Source: Acidimicrobiia bacterium (GTDB taxonomy: Bacteria; Actinomycetota; Acidimicrobiia; Acidimicrobiales; Aldehydirespiratoraceae). Taken from it: a DNA stretch of 59,270 bases. The position numbers and the translations under genes are program-made. The stretch covers positions 1 through 59,270 of the forward strand of contig JAJEJB010000022.1 of the NCBI GenBank assembly GCA_022828135.1, in the 5' to 3' direction. Shown one piece after another: positions 24,921 to 33,977 of this stretch; position 1 is the first letter of the stretch, and each line of letters starts with the position of its first letter. The notes under the pieces are model-generated. The model ran no database searches. It saw only the letters and a list, made by a program, of their open reading frames with translations, and had not been told where the DNA came from.

Positions 24921-25949
24921 TCAGGCCGCTTTGATCTCCTCGATGATCGGGCCCCAGCGGTCCTTGTCCCGCACGCCGGCGTAGAACTGGAGCCGGTCGA
25001 GTGTGCCGCCGAAGCGCTCGGCTATGCGTCCCGGCACGTCGTGGGGCTCGGCCACGACAGCGAAGGCACCGAGCATGTCGTCGTCGATCACGTTGCCCAT
25101 CTCGACCCACTGGCCCCGTTTCGACAAGCGGTTGAGCTCGGTCTGGGCGTCGCCCCAGCCGTGATGCTCCAGCACGCCCCGGTAGGCGGGAGTGGACCCG
25201 TAGAAGGCGATCTGCTGGCGGGTCCGGGCCGCTTGGGCGGCGACCTCCTCCTCGTGGAATCCGGACACCACGAACACCGGCATCGAGATCTGGAAGTCGG
25301 AGCGGTCCCGCCCCGCCTCGGCCAGCCCGGCATTCACGTTGGGCATCATCACGTCCCGCAGGTACTCGGCCGTCTGGAAGGCGTGGCACACCAGCCCGTC
25401 CGCAGCCCGGCCCGCCACCCTGGTCATCAGCGGGCCCACGGCAGAGATCAGGATGGGCGGCGGGGCCACGTCGATGGGGCCCGGGCTGAACATCGGCGTC
25501 ATCAGGGTGTGGCGGTAGAAGTCGCCCCGGAAGTTGAGGCGCTCACCGGTTTGCCAGGCCTCCCAGATGGCCCGGATGGCGGCGATCATCTCCTCCATGC
25601 GGGCCGCGGGACGTGACCACGGCATAGAGAAGCGCTTGGTGATGTGGGCCTGGATCTGGCTGCCCAACCCGAGCAGGAACCGCCCCTGCGACAGTGCCTG
25701 GAGGTCCCAAGCGGTGTGGGCCAGGACCATCGGGTTGCGGGCGAAGCCCACCGCGATGGCGGTCATCAGCTCGATCCGCTCGGTGTGCTCGGCTGCCAGC
25801 GCGAGGGGCAGGAAGGGGTCGTGGCTGGTCTCGGCTGACAGCAGCCCGCTGTAGCCGTCCTGCTCCATCATGCGGGCCCGGTCGCCGATCCCGGCTAGCT
25901 CTTGGCTGCTGGCCGCCTCGGGGAGGCCGATCCAGGCGTCGATCTTCAT
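24921..25949 (-). CDS. LLM-class F420-dependent oxidoreductase (342 aa)
   Basis: This is a luciferase-like TIM barrel of the F420-dependent actinobacterial type. MKIDAWIGLPEAASSQELAG then IELMTAIAVGFARNPMVLAH and RFLLGLGSQIQAHITKRFSM match the substrate and cofactor face of the family. MFSPGPIDVAPPPILISAVG is typical of TIGR03617-like members. No partner reductase is nearby. It is transcribed divergently from the thioredoxin gene with 68 bp between the starts. The substrate is unknown. Confidence 0.85.
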   Translation of the reverse strand: MKIDAWIGLPEAASSQELAGIGDRARMMEQDGYSGLLSAETSHDPFLPLALAAEHTERIELMTAIAVGFARNPMVLAHTAWDLQALSQGRFLLGLGSQIQAHITKRFSMPWSRPAARMEEMIAAIRAIWEAWQTGERLNFRGDFYRHTLMTPMFSPGPIDVAPPPILISAVGPLMTRVAGRAADGLVCHAFQTAEYLRDVMMPNVNAGLAEAGRDRSDFQISMPVFVVSGFHEEEVAAQAARTRQQIAFYGSTPAYRGVLEHHGWGDAQTELNRLSKRGQWVEMGNVIDDDMLGAFAVVAEPHDVPGRIAERFGGTLDRLQFYAGVRDKDRWGPIIEEIKAA

Positions 25950-26017
25950 GGTTGCCTCCAGGTGGGGTGGCTGAATCGGCGGCGGGCTGAATCCGGCTCG
26001 GCGGCCGATACGTTGCG

Positions 26018-26743
26018 GTGACGATGGCCGACGTTACCGACGCCACGTTCCAGGCCCAAGTGGTGGACCGGTCCCGGACCGTCCCTGTGATTGTGGACCT
26101 GTGGGCCTCCTGGTGCGAGCCGTGCCGGCAGTTGACCCCGCTGCTCGAGAAGGTGGTGGCCGAGACCAACGGCGCGGTCGAGCTGGCCAAGGTGGACGTC
26201 GAGAAGAACCCGGGCGTAGCCCAGGCCTTCCGGGTCCAGTCGATCCCGGCCGTTTACGCCATGGTGGACGGCCAGGTCGCCGACGGCTTCCTAGGAGCCC
26301 AGGACGAGGCCGCGGTGCGCGAGTTCGTGCAGCGACTGTTGCCCACCCCAGAGATGACCGAGATCGAGCGGTTGATCGCCGCCGGCGACGAGGCCTCCTT
26401 GAGAGCCGCCCTCGAGATCGAGTCGGACAACGCGGCCGCGGTGACCGCTCTGGCCGCGCTCCTCATCGACGACGGCCGCGCCGCCGAAGCGGTCGGGCTG
26501 CTGGAACGGATCCCCGAGACGCCGGAGACTCGGCGCTTGATCGCCCTCGCCCGGGTTCAGGAGTCGGGCGACGCTCCCGCTGACGGGGCATCCGGCATCG
26601 AGGCCGAGCTGGCCGAGTTGCTGGCCACCGTCAAGGCCGATGAGGACGCCCGCCAGCGTTTCGTCGACCTGCTGGAGGTGCTCGGACCCGACGACCCCCG
26701 CACCTCGGCCTGGCGCAGACGGCTCTCGACCGCACTGTTCTGA
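26018..26743 (+). CDS. Thioredoxin-domain protein with C-terminal TPR, YbbN-like (241 aa)
   Basis: The N-terminal ~105 residues are a thioredoxin fold with the redox motif WASWCEPCRQL (CEPC instead of the usual CGPC) and VQSIPAVYAMVDG with the cis-Pro. The rest is helical and repeat-like (IERLIAAGDEASLRAALEIE; DNAAAVTALAALLIDDGRAA), as in YbbN/CnoX proteins, which act as chaperones or thiol-disulfide reductases. The start may be GTG 26018 or ATG 26024. A strong inverted repeat follows the gene. Confidence 0.82.
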   Translation: MTMADVTDATFQAQVVDRSRTVPVIVDLWASWCEPCRQLTPLLEKVVAETNGAVELAKVDVEKNPGVAQAFRVQSIPAVYAMVDGQVADGFLGAQDEAAVREFVQRLLPTPEMTEIERLIAAGDEASLRAALEIESDNAAAVTALAALLIDDGRAAEAVGLLERIPETPETRRLIALARVQESGDAPADGASGIEAELAELLATVKADEDARQRFVDLLEVLGPDDPRTSAWRRRLSTALF

Positions 26744-26784
26744 ACTGGCCGCCCTGGATGGCCGCCTGAGAGGCCGATGGTTCT

Positions 26785-26831
26785 TTCTTGATGTAGTTGT
26801 ACCGCTGTGAGGCGCACAACTACATCAAGAA
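26785..26831. repeat. Perfect 16-bp inverted repeat with a 15-base loop
   Basis: TTCTTGATGTAGTTGT (26785-26800) and ACAACTACATCAAGAA (26816-26831) are exact reverse complements. The stem is far richer in A/T than its surroundings. There is no T-run after either arm, so it is not a classical intrinsic terminator. It lies 41 bp behind the thioredoxin gene. It could end transcription as a tailless hairpin, be a miniature mobile element, or be an operator pair. Nothing else is seen in 26744-26956. Confidence 0.6.
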
Positions 26832-26956
26832 TGCGACGGGCAGGCGTCGCGGGCCGTCCCTGTGCTGGTCTGAATTGAGGAGCGCTATTCTCACTGGCGG
26901 CTAGCCGGCCGCCTCTCTCCGTGTCGGCCTGTTACAGGCGACGCGGAGGACACGCA

Positions 26957-27670
26957 ATGGGCACGCCACCCGCCGGCGACCGCGGTCGCCGTCTCGCGGT
27001 GCCGTCTCCGGGGGCTCTGGCCGACCGTCTGGGCGTGTCGCCGTTGACGGTGGTTCTGGGCGTGCTCGCGGTGGCCGCCGCTGCGGCGGGAGGCTGGTGG
27101 GCGCTTCGCACACCCGCCGGCCCTGACCCGGCCGAGATCCTTCCCATGGCCGGTTCCGTGGAGATTCCCGTGCCGGCTCCGTTGTCGGTGCCGGACGCGG
27201 GCCGGATTGTGGTGGACGTTGTCGGGGCCGTGGCCCGGCCCGGTCTGCACGAGCTCCCCGCGGCCAGCCGGATCGCCGACGCAGTGGCCGCGGCTGGCGG
27301 GTTGACGCCCGAAGCGGACCGGATGCGGCTCAATCTGGCCGAACCGCTGGCCGATGGCTCGCGCCTGTGGGTACCGGCGGTCGGTGAAGGGGCGGGCCCC
27401 GAGGTTGTGCTGCCTACCACCGGGACGAGTGACGTCGGCCGCGCCGGAGCGGCTGGCGGACGGACGGGCGCACCGCTGAACGTCAACACCGCGGGGGCGG
27501 CTGCACTGGAGGAACTGCCGGGCATCGGTCCTGCGCTGGCCGCGGCCATAGTCGAGCACCGCCAGCGGGCGGGTCCGTTCGCCACGGTCGACGAGCTGGT
27601 CGAAATTTCTGGCATCGGCCCGGCGAAGCTCGAACAGATTCGCCCGCTGGCGACGGTGGTGGATCCGTGA
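26957..27670 (+). CDS. comEA: ComEA-like DNA-binding competence protein (237 aa)
   Basis: A hydrophobic anchor (TVVLGVLAVAAAAAGGWWAL, ~residues 32-52) is followed by a SLBB-type domain (IVVDVVGAVARPGLHELPAA) and a C-terminal helix-hairpin-helix pair. The latter reads NVNTAGAAALEELPGIGPAL, then VDELVEISGIGPAKLEQIRP. This is the standard ComEA layout: a membrane-tethered double-stranded-DNA receptor of the uptake machinery. GGAGGA before ATG 26957 sets the start. It precedes comEC, as in many genomes. Confidence 0.9.
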   Translation: MGTPPAGDRGRRLAVPSPGALADRLGVSPLTVVLGVLAVAAAAAGGWWALRTPAGPDPAEILPMAGSVEIPVPAPLSVPDAGRIVVDVVGAVARPGLHELPAASRIADAVAAAGGLTPEADRMRLNLAEPLADGSRLWVPAVGEGAGPEVVLPTTGTSDVGRAGAAGGRTGAPLNVNTAGAAALEELPGIGPALAAAIVEHRQRAGPFATVDELVEISGIGPAKLEQIRPLATVVDP

Positions 27671-27710
27671 GCCTGCGTCCGAGTCTGTCTAGTGGCGGCG
27701 GTGGAGCCCC

Positions 27711-29591
27711 GTGAACGCCGTGCCGCGGCGGTTCTCCGGTGGCAGTGGGCAGTTGGTGACGGTCGAGCGACTGCGCCGGTGCTGGGGCGGGGCAGTGATG
27801 CCCTACGCGGCCGCGGCGGGCGCTGCGCTGGGGGCGTGGCTGCTGGTCGGAGTCCCGCTCGCCGCGGTCTTGGTGCTGGCCGCGGCTTGCCTATGGAGGC
27901 CGAGTCCGCTGCTCGTGCTGGTGGCCGTCGCAGCCCTTGCGGGGTTCTTCGGCTCCAGGGCGCTGGACGGTCTCGCCGATCCACCCTCGGGACCCGTCGA
28001 CGGGTGGGTCACGCTGCTCGAGGATCCCCGGCCGCTGGGCACGCACGGGATGCGGGTCACGGTCCGCCACGGCCAGGTCAGGCTGGAGGCCAGGGCCTAC
28101 GGCGCGGTGGCCGCACGGCTCGACGACCTGCTGGCCGGCGAGCGCGTCAGGGTCTCGGGAACGGCTCGACCGGCGGAGAGCGACTGGCACCGCTGGCGGC
28201 ACGTGGCGGCCACGTTGAATGTCGAGGCTGTGGGCGATCGGGCCGACGCCGCGCCGCTGGCCGCGTTCACCAACCAGGTCAGGCGGCTGCTGGATTCGGG
28301 GGCTCGTAGCCTTCCCGATGACAGCCGAGCCATGTTCGCGGGGATGGTCTACGGCGACGACCGCAGCCAGTCGCCCCGCCTCTACGACGACTTCCGGGCC
28401 GCCGGTCTGGGGCACCTGCTGGTGGTGTCGGGTCAGAACGTCGCCTTCGTGCTCGCCCTGGCCTCTCCGCTGGTCACCCGCACCCGGCCGGGTGTCCGGC
28501 TGATCGTGCTGCTGATGCTGCTGGCAGTGTTCGCGGTGCTCACCCGTTTCGAGCCGTCGGTGCTGCGAGCAGTGACCATGGCCGGGGTGGCCGTGATCAG
28601 CGCGGCATTGGGACGTCCCGAGACGGGCCGCAGAACCCTGGCCTGGGCGGTAGCTGCGGTAGTGGTGGTCGATCCGTTCCTGGTGCGGGTCCTAGCCTTC
28701 CAACTGTCGGTGTCTGCGACCTGCGGCCTGCTGTGGATCACGCCCGCTCTGGCCGAGAAGCTGCCCGGCCCCCGGCCGCTGAGACTGGCCGTGGCGACCA
28801 CCGCCGGGGCCCAACTGGCGGTGATGCCGTTGCTGGTGGCGGTGTTTGGTGTGGTACCCCTGGCCTCACTTCCCGCCAATGTGGCCGCGGGGCCCGCTAC
28901 GGCTCCGGTGATGATGTGGGGCCTCACCGGCGGGCTGGGCGCCGGTCTCGTCGGCGAGCCGGTCGCCTGGCTGATCCACCGGCCCACCGCCGCGCTGCTG
29001 TGGTGGGTGCGAACCGTCGCTGCGGCCGCCGCGGCTGCGTCCCCCGCGATGCTCGGTGCCGGAGGCGCTGCTGTGGTGGGAGCCGGGGTGGCTCTGGTGC
29101 TGGTGTCTCGCAGGCTGGAGCGAGCCAGGGCACTAGGTGTTGGCGGCGGGGCGCTGGTCGCGGTCGCCATGACGGTCAGCGTGCTGGCGGCGGCGTCGCC
29201 CCCACCGGGCTGGTCGGAGGCCGGGGGCGCCCGGCTGTTCCGACACGAGACCGCGATGGTGGTCGTTCTCGACGAACAGTCCCGGCCCGGGGATCTGCTC
29301 CAGTCGTTGCGGCTCGCGGGCGTGCGGCGGGTCGATCTGGTGGTGGCCTCCCGCGGCGGCGCGTCGGACGCCTACGCCGTACTGGCATTGCGGGACCGCT
29401 ACCGGATGGCGGCTGTGGTGGCCCCGCCCATGCATCGGGTGCCGGGAGCGCGCACCGTCCGGGCCGGCGATGCGGTGCGTGTCGGCACAGTGCATGTGGA
29501 GGTCGTGTCCGACGCCCCCGACCTCGTCGTCGCGGTCAGCCCCGTCGCCTCCCCCGAAATTCCTGTAGTTGAGGTCCTCAGAGGTCCTTAG
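27711..29591 (+). CDS. comEC: ComEC/Rec2-family DNA channel (626 aa)
   Basis: This polytopic membrane protein is expected to transport single-stranded DNA. The DUF4131-like N-terminal part is followed by the competence domain signature DDFRAAGLGHLLVVSGQNVA and about eight hydrophobic segments. The last ~110 residues occupy the place of the metallo-beta-lactamase domain but are degenerate: after HETAMVVVLDEQSRP there is no HxHxDH motif (SRGGASDAYAV stands there). It follows comEA and precedes holA. GTG 27711 is the first good start; GTG or ATG further in, for example 27798, would also be possible. Confidence 0.85.
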   Translation: MNAVPRRFSGGSGQLVTVERLRRCWGGAVMPYAAAAGAALGAWLLVGVPLAAVLVLAAACLWRPSPLLVLVAVAALAGFFGSRALDGLADPPSGPVDGWVTLLEDPRPLGTHGMRVTVRHGQVRLEARAYGAVAARLDDLLAGERVRVSGTARPAESDWHRWRHVAATLNVEAVGDRADAAPLAAFTNQVRRLLDSGARSLPDDSRAMFAGMVYGDDRSQSPRLYDDFRAAGLGHLLVVSGQNVAFVLALASPLVTRTRPGVRLIVLLMLLAVFAVLTRFEPSVLRAVTMAGVAVISAALGRPETGRRTLAWAVAAVVVVDPFLVRVLAFQLSVSATCGLLWITPALAEKLPGPRPLRLAVATTAGAQLAVMPLLVAVFGVVPLASLPANVAAGPATAPVMMWGLTGGLGAGLVGEPVAWLIHRPTAALLWWVRTVAAAAAAASPAMLGAGGAAVVGAGVALVLVSRRLERARALGVGGGALVAVAMTVSVLAAASPPPGWSEAGGARLFRHETAMVVVLDEQSRPGDLLQSLRLAGVRRVDLVVASRGGASDAYAVLALRDRYRMAAVVAPPMHRVPGARTVRAGDAVRVGTVHVEVVSDAPDLVVAVSPVASPEIPVVEVLRGP

Positions 29592-29607
29592 CGACAGGAA
29601 TTTCGGG
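29553..29607. terminator. 14-bp perfect stem hairpin at the comEC end
   Basis: CCCGAAATTCCTGT (29553-29566) pairs exactly with ACAGGAATTTCGGG (29594-29607) across a 27-base loop. The comEC stop codon (29589-29591) lies in the loop. The loop itself holds GAGGTCCTCAGAGGTCCT, a short direct repeat. It may terminate or attenuate transcription between comEC and holA; no T-run follows. Confidence 0.45.
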
Positions 29608-29662
29608 TGGGGGAGGGACGCCGCCGCGCTGGCCGGCCCGGTCGCCGTATCATCCGGCCACT

Positions 29663-30679
29663 ATGGGCGTCCAACTCGTCACCGGCGACGACCCCGTGCT
29701 GGTGGCCGAGGCGGTGGCGAGGATCGTCAAGGAGACGCTGGGCGACGAGGACCGCAGCCTGGCCCTGGAGCAGCTCGACGAGGCCAGCCTCCGCGATCCC
29801 GAGGGAGGATGGCGCCTCGCCCCGCTGGTGGATGCGGCCCAGACGCAGCCGTTCCTCACCTCCCGGAGGGTGGTGGTGGGACGCCACCTGGCCCGGTTCG
29901 CCCGCTCCGGCGACTGCGACGCGCTGGTGCGCCTGCTCGAGACGCTGCCGGCCACCACCGATCTGGTGCTGGTGTGGGAGCGAGGAGTGGAACCGGCGAT
30001 GGGCGGCCGCCTCCCCACCGTGCCCAAGGTCCTAGCCGCCGCGGTGAAGGCGGCCGGAGGCAACTCGCTGAACGTGACCCCGCCCAGGGGCAAGTCCGAG
30101 GCCCACAAGTGGCTGCGCGGCCAGCTGGAACAGTCAGGCTTGCACTTTGAGCCGGCCGCGGTGGCGGCCGTCGACGACCTGGTGGGGGCCGACCGCGGCA
30201 ACATCGTCGGGCTGCTGCGGACCCTGGAGGGTGCTCTCGGCTCAGGAGCGACCGTCACCGCCGACGACGTGGCCCTCTACGGCGGGGATCCCGGCTCTGT
30301 GGTGCCCTGGGAGCTCGACGACTCCATCGACCGCGGCGACATCGCCCAGGCGCTTAGGGTGCTGCACCGCCTGCTGCCGTCTCGCCACCCTCTCCAGCTG
30401 CTGGCCGCGCTGCACGGCCGCTACCAGCGGATGCTGCGCCTCGACGGCGCGGGCGCGGCCGGCGAGCGCCAGGCCGCGGAGATCCTGGGAATGAAGGGCT
30501 CGACGTTCCCGGCCCGCAAGATCCTGGGCCAGACCCGCAAGCTCGGCTCGGAGAAGATCGCCCGGGCCATCCGGCTGCTGGCCGATGCCGACCTCGCCCT
30601 GAGGGGAACGGTCGACTGGCCCGACGAGCTCGTGTTGGAGGTGCTGGTCGCCCGGCTGGCTGCGCTGTCGGCTCGCTGA
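29663..30679 (+). CDS. holA: DNA polymerase III delta subunit (338 aa)
   Basis: HolA opens the beta sliding clamp within the clamp loader. The protein starts MGVQLVTGDDPVLVAEAVAR and contains EGGWRLAPLVDAAQTQPFLT SRRVVVGRHL. The SGLHFEPAAVAAVDDLVGAD RGNIVGLLRTLE lid region and DADLALRGTVDWPDELVLEV near the C-terminus are characteristic. Length and position behind comEC and before rpsT follow the common bacterial order comEC-holA-rpsT. It converges on rpsT with 15 bp between the stops. Confidence 0.9.
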   Translation: MGVQLVTGDDPVLVAEAVARIVKETLGDEDRSLALEQLDEASLRDPEGGWRLAPLVDAAQTQPFLTSRRVVVGRHLARFARSGDCDALVRLLETLPATTDLVLVWERGVEPAMGGRLPTVPKVLAAAVKAAGGNSLNVTPPRGKSEAHKWLRGQLEQSGLHFEPAAVAAVDDLVGADRGNIVGLLRTLEGALGSGATVTADDVALYGGDPGSVVPWELDDSIDRGDIAQALRVLHRLLPSRHPLQLLAALHGRYQRMLRLDGAGAAGERQAAEILGMKGSTFPARKILGQTRKLGSEKIARAIRLLADADLALRGTVDWPDELVLEVLVARLAALSAR

Positions 30680-30694
30680 CCCCGCGGCCGGCGG

Positions 30695-30967
30695 TCAGTC
30701 CTCCTCGGACCGGAGGCGCTCGATCTCCCGCACCAGGCGGCTCTTGCGGCGGGCCGCGGTGTTCTTGTGGATGACGCCCTTGGCGGCGGCCTTGTCGATC
30801 CGCTTGATGGCGAGGCGCAGCGTCTCATCCGCGGCCTCGTCGTCGTGATCGGCCGCGTCCAGCGCCGCCTTGGTCCGGGTGTTCACCTCGGAACGGACCG
30901 TCCGGTTGCGCAGGCGGCGCTTCTCGTTCTGCCGGTTGCGCTTTATCTGGGACTTGATGTTGGCCAC
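30695..30967 (-). CDS. rpsT: 30S ribosomal protein S20 (90 aa)
   Basis: The start VANIKSQIKRNRQNEKRRLR and the Lys/Arg/Ala-rich helices TKAALDAADHDDEAADETLR and KGVIHKNTAARRKSRLV are the S20 signature. The protein binds 16S rRNA early in 30S assembly. GTG 30967 gives the usual N-terminus; a second in-frame GTG at 30973 would add only two residues. It is divergent from lepA, the common arrangement. Confidence 0.95.
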   Translation of the reverse strand: MANIKSQIKRNRQNEKRRLRNRTVRSEVNTRTKAALDAADHDDEAADETLRLAIKRIDKAAAKGVIHKNTAARRKSRLVREIERLRSEED

Positions 30968-31124
30968 ACTCACCTGCCGGTCGTCTTTGGGGCCGCTGGC
31001 TGCCACGGGCTGCCGGTCGTCTTGGGGCCGTAGGGCCGACGGTCGAGGCTAGCGTTGCGGGGCCGTCGTCCCACCGTCGCGTCCCCCCGGCGGGAGCCGA
31101 TCGAAGCCCCCCATCGAGAGCCCC

Positions 31125-32909
31125 ATGGACCTGCACCTGATCCGCAACACGTCGATCATCGCTCACATCGACCACGGCAAGTCCACGCTGGCCGACCGGA
31201 TGCTGGAGCTGACCGGCGCGGTCGAGGCCAGGGAGATGCGCGAGCAGTACCTCGACTCGATGGACCTCGAGCGCGAGCGGGGCATCACCATCAAGCTCCA
31301 GTCGGTCCGGCTCAACTGGCGAGACCATGTCATCAACCTGATCGACACGCCCGGCCACGTGGACTTCAGCTACGAGGTCAGCCGGTCGCTGGCTGCCTGC
31401 GAGTCGGTGATCCTGGTGGTGGACGCGGCCCAGGGGATCGAGGCCCAGACTCTGGCCAACTGCTACCAGGCCATGGAGAACGACCTCGATGTGGTGGCCG
31501 CGGTCAACAAGATCGACCTGCCCGCGGCCGACCCGGACCGCTGCGCGGAGGAGATAGAGCGGGTGCTCGGCATAGACGCCGCCGACATCCTCCAGATCTC
31601 GGCCAAGACCGGTGGCGGCGTGGCCGAGCTGCTCGACGCGGTCCTGGAGCGCACCTCTCCTCCGGAGGGGTCGGCCGACGCGCCCCTCCAGGCGCTGATA
31701 TTCGACTCCCACTTCGACCAGTACCGGGGGGTGGTGTCGTCGGTGCGGGTGGTCAACGGCGTGCTGTCAGCCGACTCGCAGGTGCGATTCATGCAGGCCG
31801 GGACGGTGCACGGCGCCGACGAGGTCGGTGTGCGCACCCCGGCCAACGAGCTCGTCGACCACCTCGGCCCCGGCGAGACCGGATACCTGATCGCCGGCAT
31901 CAAGGACGTCGGCGAAGCCCGCTCCGGCGAGACCGTCACCGACGAGGCCCGGCCGGCGTCGGAGCCGCTGGAGGGATACTCGGAGCCCAAGCCGATGGTG
32001 TTCTCGGGCCTCTACCCGACCGAGGGCGACGACTTCACCAACCTGCGGGCCGCCCTGTCCAAACTGCGCCTCAACGACGCCGGGTTCAACTACGAGCCCG
32101 AGACCTCCGGCGCGCTCGGCTTCGGCTTCCGCTGCGGCTTCCTGGGCCTGCTGCACATGGAGATCGTCCGGGAGCGCCTCGAGCGCGAGTTCGACCTGTC
32201 GCTGATCTCCACCGCCCCTTCGGTGGAGTACCGGGTGACCATGACCGACGGCGGCGTCGTGGCGGTGTCCAACCCGTCCGAGATGCCGGATGCCGCCCAG
32301 ATCTCCGACGTCGCCGAGCCGATGCTGGCCGCCGCGCTGATCACGCCCACCGACTACACGGGCACGCTGATGGAGCTGTGCCAGTCGCGCCGGGGCGAGC
32401 TGGTGCGCATGGAGTACCTGTCGCCGGAGCGGGTCGAGCTGCGCTACCGCCTGCCGCTGGCCGAGGTGGTGATCGACTTCTTCGACCAGCTCAAGAGCCG
32501 CACCCAGGGCTACGCCAGCCTCGACTACGAGACGGACGGCTACGCCGTCGCCGACCTCGTGAAGGTCGACGTGCTGCTGCAGGGGGTGGCGGTGGACGCC
32601 TTCTCCACCGTCGTGCACCGCGACAAGGCCTACGCCTACGGCCGGGCCATGGTCGGGCGCCTGCGGGAGCTGATACCCCGCCAGCAGTTCGAGGTGCCCA
32701 TCCAGGCCGCCATCGGCGGGAGGATCATCGCCCGTGAGACGGTCAAGGCCTACCGCAAGGACGTCACCGCCAAGCTCTACGGCGGCGACGTCACCCGCAA
32801 GCGCAAGCTGCTCGAGAAGCAGAAGGCGGGCAAGAAGCGCATGAAGAGCATCGGCCGGGTCGACATTCCCCAGGAGGCCTTCATCTCGGCCCTCACGCTG
32901 GACGGGTAG
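31125..32909 (+). CDS. lepA: Elongation factor 4 / back-translocating GTPase LepA (594 aa)
   Basis: The G domain shows [16 protein letters not shown] (P-loop), [18 protein letters not shown] (G3) and NKIDLP (G4). EF4-specific regions include [20 protein letters not shown] and the C-terminal tail with [28 protein letters not shown]. The length is typical. LepA binds stalled or pre-translocation ribosomes. It stands immediately before hrcA with an 11-bp gap. Confidence 0.96.
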   Translation: MDLHLIRNTSIIAHIDHGKSTLADRMLELTGAVEAREMREQYLDSMDLERERGITIKLQSVRLNWRDHVINLIDTPGHVDFSYEVSRSLAACESVILVVDAAQGIEAQTLANCYQAMENDLDVVAAVNKIDLPAADPDRCAEEIERVLGIDAADILQISAKTGGGVAELLDAVLERTSPPEGSADAPLQALIFDSHFDQYRGVVSSVRVVNGVLSADSQVRFMQAGTVHGADEVGVRTPANELVDHLGPGETGYLIAGIKDVGEARSGETVTDEARPASEPLEGYSEPKPMVFSGLYPTEGDDFTNLRAALSKLRLNDAGFNYEPETSGALGFGFRCGFLGLLHMEIVRERLEREFDLSLISTAPSVEYRVTMTDGGVVAVSNPSEMPDAAQISDVAEPMLAAALITPTDYTGTLMELCQSRRGELVRMEYLSPERVELRYRLPLAEVVIDFFDQLKSRTQGYASLDYETDGYAVADLVKVDVLLQGVAVDAFSTVVHRDKAYAYGRAMVGRLRELIPRQQFEVPIQAAIGGRIIARETVKAYRKDVTAKLYGGDVTRKRKLLEKQKAGKKRMKSIGRVDIPQEAFISALTLDG

Positions 32910-32920
32910 CATCTTCACCC

Positions 32921-33913
32921 ATGCTCGACGACCGCAAGGCCGCCATCCTCTACGCCGTCGTTCAGGAGTACATCCGCACCGCCCAGCCGGTCGGTTCGGG
33001 CCGCGTGGCCCGCTCGCCCGGCATCGATGCGTCGCCGGCCACGGTGCGGAGCGAGATGGCCGCGCTGTCGGAGCAGCAGTACCTGGTCCAGCCCCACACC
33101 AGCGCCGGACGGGTGCCCACCGCCAGGGGCTACCGCTTCTTCGTCGACCAGTGGCGTCGGCGCTCGCCTTCGCCCACCCTCGATCTCGCCGACCGGCTCC
33201 AGGTCAACGACTTCTTCTCGGTCTCCCACGGCGGCTTCGAGGCGATCCTCAGCGACACCACCGGGCTGCTGTCGGACCTCACCGACTGGACCGCGGTGGT
33301 GGTCGCGCCCAGCCCCGCGGCGGCCACCGTGCGCTCGGCCCAACTGGTGGAGCTGTCGGTCGGCACGGTCATGGTGGTGGCGGTCATGTCCAACGGCGTG
33401 ATCGAGAAGCGCACCCTCGACGTGCCCACCGACACCTCGCCTGAGGTCGTGGCCGACGCGTCGGAGCGGCTGGCCCGCCGGGTGGTGGGCCGGACCCTGG
33501 CCGACATCGACGATTGCGACCAGCCCGACGACAGGCTGCTGGCCGCGGCCATCGCCGCGCTGCGGGAGGCCCGCGCCCACCACGAGGTGTTCGTGGGCGG
33601 CACCTCCAAGCTGGCCGCGGCCTTCGACGCGGTGGAGCAGCTCAGCGAGGTGCTGGGCCTGCTGGAGCAGCAGCTGGTGGTGGTGACGCTGATGCGCAGG
33701 GTGATCGACGGGGGCCGGAGGGTGGCCATCGGTGAGGAGACCGGCGTGCCCTCGCTGGCCGAGTGCTCGCTGGTGCTGGCCCCCTACAGCACCGAGGGCA
33801 CCGACGGCGGGACGATCGGCGTCATCGGACCCACCCGGATGGACTATCCGCAGGCGCTGTCGGTAGTGGCGGCGGTGAGCCGCCGCCTCGGCCCGGCCCT
33901 GAACGAAGTCTGA
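32921..33913 (+). CDS. hrcA: Heat-inducible transcription repressor HrcA (330 aa)
   Basis: This winged-helix repressor of chaperone genes has YAVVQEYIRTAQPVGSGRVA then PATVRSEMAALSEQQYLVQP and HTSAGRVPTARGYRFFVD, the conserved HrcA N-terminus. The C-terminal half ends GTIGVIGPTRMDYPQALSVV, also diagnostic. It is followed by dnaJ after 64 bp, a usual heat-shock pair. No clear CIRCE element was seen upstream within the window, so its own autoregulation is not supported here. Confidence 0.95.
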   Translation: MLDDRKAAILYAVVQEYIRTAQPVGSGRVARSPGIDASPATVRSEMAALSEQQYLVQPHTSAGRVPTARGYRFFVDQWRRRSPSPTLDLADRLQVNDFFSVSHGGFEAILSDTTGLLSDLTDWTAVVVAPSPAAATVRSAQLVELSVGTVMVVAVMSNGVIEKRTLDVPTDTSPEVVADASERLARRVVGRTLADIDDCDQPDDRLLAAAIAALREARAHHEVFVGGTSKLAAAFDAVEQLSEVLGLLEQQLVVVTLMRRVIDGGRRVAIGEETGVPSLAECSLVLAPYSTEGTDGGTIGVIGPTRMDYPQALSVVAAVSRRLGPALNEV

Positions 33914-33977
33914 GATGGCCGATCGCTGGGAGCCGCTGCCGGCTCTGAGCGAGTCCCTGAAGGCCTAGATGTCGTAG

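Noticed and set aside
31055..32737. 560-codon open frame inside lepA
   Set aside because: It is an Arg/Gly/Pro-rich out-of-frame reading of lepA, which is complete and strongly conserved.
32850..32925. CIRCE element for HrcA
   Set aside because: No TTAGCACTC-N9-GAGTGCTAA-like inverted repeat is visible before hrcA or dnaJ.
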